From an uncultured Actinomycetes bacterium (GTDB taxonomy: Bacteria > Actinomycetota > Actinomycetes > Nanopelagicales > Nanopelagicaceae): a stretch of DNA of 7,788 nucleotides. The notes below the pieces were generated by a model. That model saw only the letters and a list, made by a program, of their open reading frames with translations. It ran no database searches and had not been told where the DNA came from. Both the position numbers and the translations under genes were made by a program. Where the stretch lies: the NCBI GenBank assembly GCA_903916775.1, contig CAIWXY010000252.1:1-7788 (forward strand), in the 5' to 3' direction. This document shows positions 6,359 to 7,788 of this stretch, in pieces (position 1 is the stretch's first letter; the number at the start of each line of letters is the position of its first letter).

Positions 6359-7788
6359 GCCAACTCCTCTATTGCTCTAGCAAGTTCGATTCGATCATCA
6401 AATGGGTATTTAACGCCCGCTATCTCCTGGCCTAATTCGTGGCCCTTACCCAAGAGAATTACACAATCCCCCGCGTTAGCTTCAGCGACAGCAATCGCGA
6501 TAGCGCCGCGTCGATCAACCTCTGCTACAACATGGTCGCCCAAAGTGTGGGTACCGATCATCTCTTCAAGAATGGTCGCAGGATTTTCGCTACGTGGGTT
6601 ATCGCTCGTGCAGATCGACAGGTCGGCCCCGTTTATCAACGCATCACCCATAAGCGCACGCTTACTCGTATCTCTATCTCCACCACATCCCAAAATGGCA
6701 ATCACGCGTCCAGCTGTGAGTGAGCGCGCTGTAATCAAAGCTCGCTCTACTGCATCGGGAGTGTGGGCGTAATCAACGAGGGCAATAAATTTCTGACCAA
6801 CATCAACAGGTTCTAGTCTTCCGGCAGGTGCCGTAAGTAAATGCATCTGGGAAGCAATCACCATTGGGTCAACTTCGGTGGTAACCGCAATAGCAATTGC
6901 CATCAAAGCATTATCCAAATTATGTTCACCGATGAGCGGCAAGCGACCTTCAATCAATATTCCGCCACTTCCGCGAATCGCTACTTGATAACCCTTGCCG
7001 TGAGGTAGCGCCTCATATCGATCGTAATACCAATCAGCAGCGTGGTTATGGCGAGAAACTTTTTGGATCGCAATCCCCGCTTGCTCAGCCAGGGTCTGGC
7101 CATAAGGATCATCCACATTGATAATTCCTAGCTCGGAGTACTCTGACGTGAATAATTTCGCCTTCGTAGCGAAGTAATTCTCCATGGTTTGGTGATAATC
7201 CAAATGGTCTTGAGTTAAGTTAGTGAAAGCGGTTATGGCGAAGCGAGCACCGCCGATACGTTTTTGAGCGATCGCATGACTACTTACTTCCATCACCATA
7301 TTTTTCACATGGCGTTCTCGCATCACTGCCGCGAGAGATTGCAGAGTCGTGGCTTGTGGTGTGGTGAATTCCGATGGAAACTGATCGCGGTCGATCGAGA
7401 TGCCAACTGTGCCGATAAATCCAGTACTACGGCGTTCAAACTGCCAAAGCTGGTTGAGCAGAGTAGCCGTTGTTGTCTTTCCATTGGTGCCCGTGATTCC
7501 CACGGCTCCAAGCGATGAAAATGGTGAACCATAAAACCAGGCGGAGACATCGCCTGCAAAGAGTGATGGATTTTCAATAACAAGAGTAGGCAGCTTGCCT
7601 GCAGCAATCTCGGCACCGGTTCGATCAGTTAGCAGTGCCACTACCCCGAGAGAGATGAGTTGATCTATATAGCTTGCACCATGCTGTTTTGCGCCGGGCA
7701 CAGCTATAAATAAATCTCCTGATTGAGTGCTGCGCGAATCACTTGAGACTCCAGTAAATACAGTCGCACTAGCTTGCTCAGCAACCCC
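6355..7788 (-). CDS. murE: UDP-N-acetylmuramoyl-L-alanyl-D-glutamate--2,6-diaminopimelate ligase, start missing (cut by window edge)
   Basis: MurE adds the third peptide residue to UDP-MurNAc-L-Ala-D-Glu in the cytoplasm. The frame is open to the right edge, giving 477 codons; probably only a few tens of N-terminal residues are missing. The GTG at 7701-7699 is not the start: it is the Val of FIAVPG, and the frame continues upstream through DSR (17-19) and SGDLFIAV (23-30), conserved in MurE. Further motifs, counted from the edge, are GTNGKTTT (100-107), MEVSSHAI (166-173), TQDHLDYH (192-199), TKAKLF (208-213) with the expected carbamylated Lys209, HNLDNALMA (289-297), GRLE (323-326), VDYAHTPDAVE (338-348), GCGGDRDTSKRA (367-378), DNPRSE (396-401) and GKGHE (447-451). 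DNPR is the signature for meso-diaminopimelate rather than lysine. The stop overlaps the murF start. Gene identity is secure; the true start lies outside the window. Confidence 0.97.
   Translation of the reverse strand, partial: GVAEQASATVFTGVSSDSRSTQSGDLFIAVPGAKQHGASYIDQLISLGVVALLTDRTGAEIAAGKLPTLVIENPSLFAGDVSAWFYGSPFSSLGAVGITGTNGKTTTATLLNQLWQFERRSTGFIGTVGISIDRDQFPSEFTTPQATTLQSLAAVMRERHVKNMVMEVSSHAIAQKRIGGARFAITAFTNLTQDHLDYHQTMENYFATKAKLFTSEYSELGIINVDDPYGQTLAEQAGIAIQKVSRHNHAADWYYDRYEALPHGKGYQVAIRGSGGILIEGRLPLIGEHNLDNALMAIAIAVTTEVDPMVIASQMHLLTAPAGRLEPVDVGQKFIALVDYAHTPDAVERALITARSLTAGRVIAILGCGGDRDTSKRALMGDALINGADLSICTSDNPRSENPATILEEMIGTHTLGDHVVAEVDRRGAIAIAVAEANAGDCVILLGKGHELGQEIAGVKYPFDDRIELARAIEELA
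6364..6370 (-). promoter_or_regulatory. Ribosome binding site of murF
   Basis: AGAGGAG on the minus strand, 5 bases before the ATG at 6358-6356, within the codons for the end of MurE. It supports this start together with the ATGA overlap. Confidence 0.7.

Noticed and set aside
6026..6772. Overlapping plus-strand open frames opposite murF and murE
   Set aside because: They fall opposite conserved catalytic domains and overlap each other in different frames, as expected by chance.
7268..7275. GCGATCGC as a cyanobacterial HIP1 marker
   Set aside because: Only two copies occur in 7.8 kb, far fewer than in HIP1-rich cyanobacteria, and the gene order does not suit cyanobacteria. It is kept only as part of the CGATCG observation.
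7323..7616. Minus-strand open frame of 97 codons inside murE
   Set aside because: It is the wrong frame of a conserved gene: the murE frame carries GTNGKTTT here, while this frame has no motif.
1..7788. Search for CRISPR arrays, tRNA or rRNA genes, insertion sequences, terminators and promoters
   Set aside because: The whole window is filled by conserved coding sequence. I saw no direct repeat series, terminal inverted repeats, hairpin with T-run between genes, or RNA gene signature.

Overview
The window is a stretch of a bacterial division and cell wall (dcw) cluster. Every gene lies on the minus strand, so transcription runs from high to low coordinates. In transcription order the genes are murE (5' end outside the window), murF, mraY, murD, ftsW, murG and murC (only the first 68 codons present). 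There are no gaps: each junction is a short overlap or a 1-base spacer, so there is no room for an internal promoter between genes, terminator, RNA gene or extra gene.

Together the genes build lipid II and begin its use. MurE and MurF add the third amino acid and D-Ala-D-Ala to the cytoplasmic UDP-MurNAc peptide. MraY moves the finished phospho-MurNAc-pentapeptide onto undecaprenyl phosphate. MurG adds GlcNAc to give lipid II, and FtsW is the septal glycan polymerase. MurD (D-Glu addition) and MurC (L-Ala addition) act earlier in the pathway but sit later in the operon.

The organism is most likely an actinobacterium. Evidence is the gene order (murE-murF-mraY-murD-ftsW-murG-murC), the MraY C-terminal half with its CYDVRDPLDLA and MAPLQHHFE segments, and the MurG GTAGHVEPALA start. 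Base composition looks near 50% G+C by eye, low for the phylum, and spacing is extremely tight. This would fit a streamlined freshwater lineage such as the Nanopelagicales (acI), but that placement is an inference. The DNPR motif in MurE predicts meso-diaminopimelate peptidoglycan, which argues against Microbacteriaceae-type (Luna) freshwater actinobacteria.

I looked for an undescribed system on both strands and did not find one. The plus-strand open frames are all antisense shadows of conserved mur/fts genes. The findings are small points: motif variants, start-codon choices, translational coupling and a modest excess of the palindrome CGATCG.
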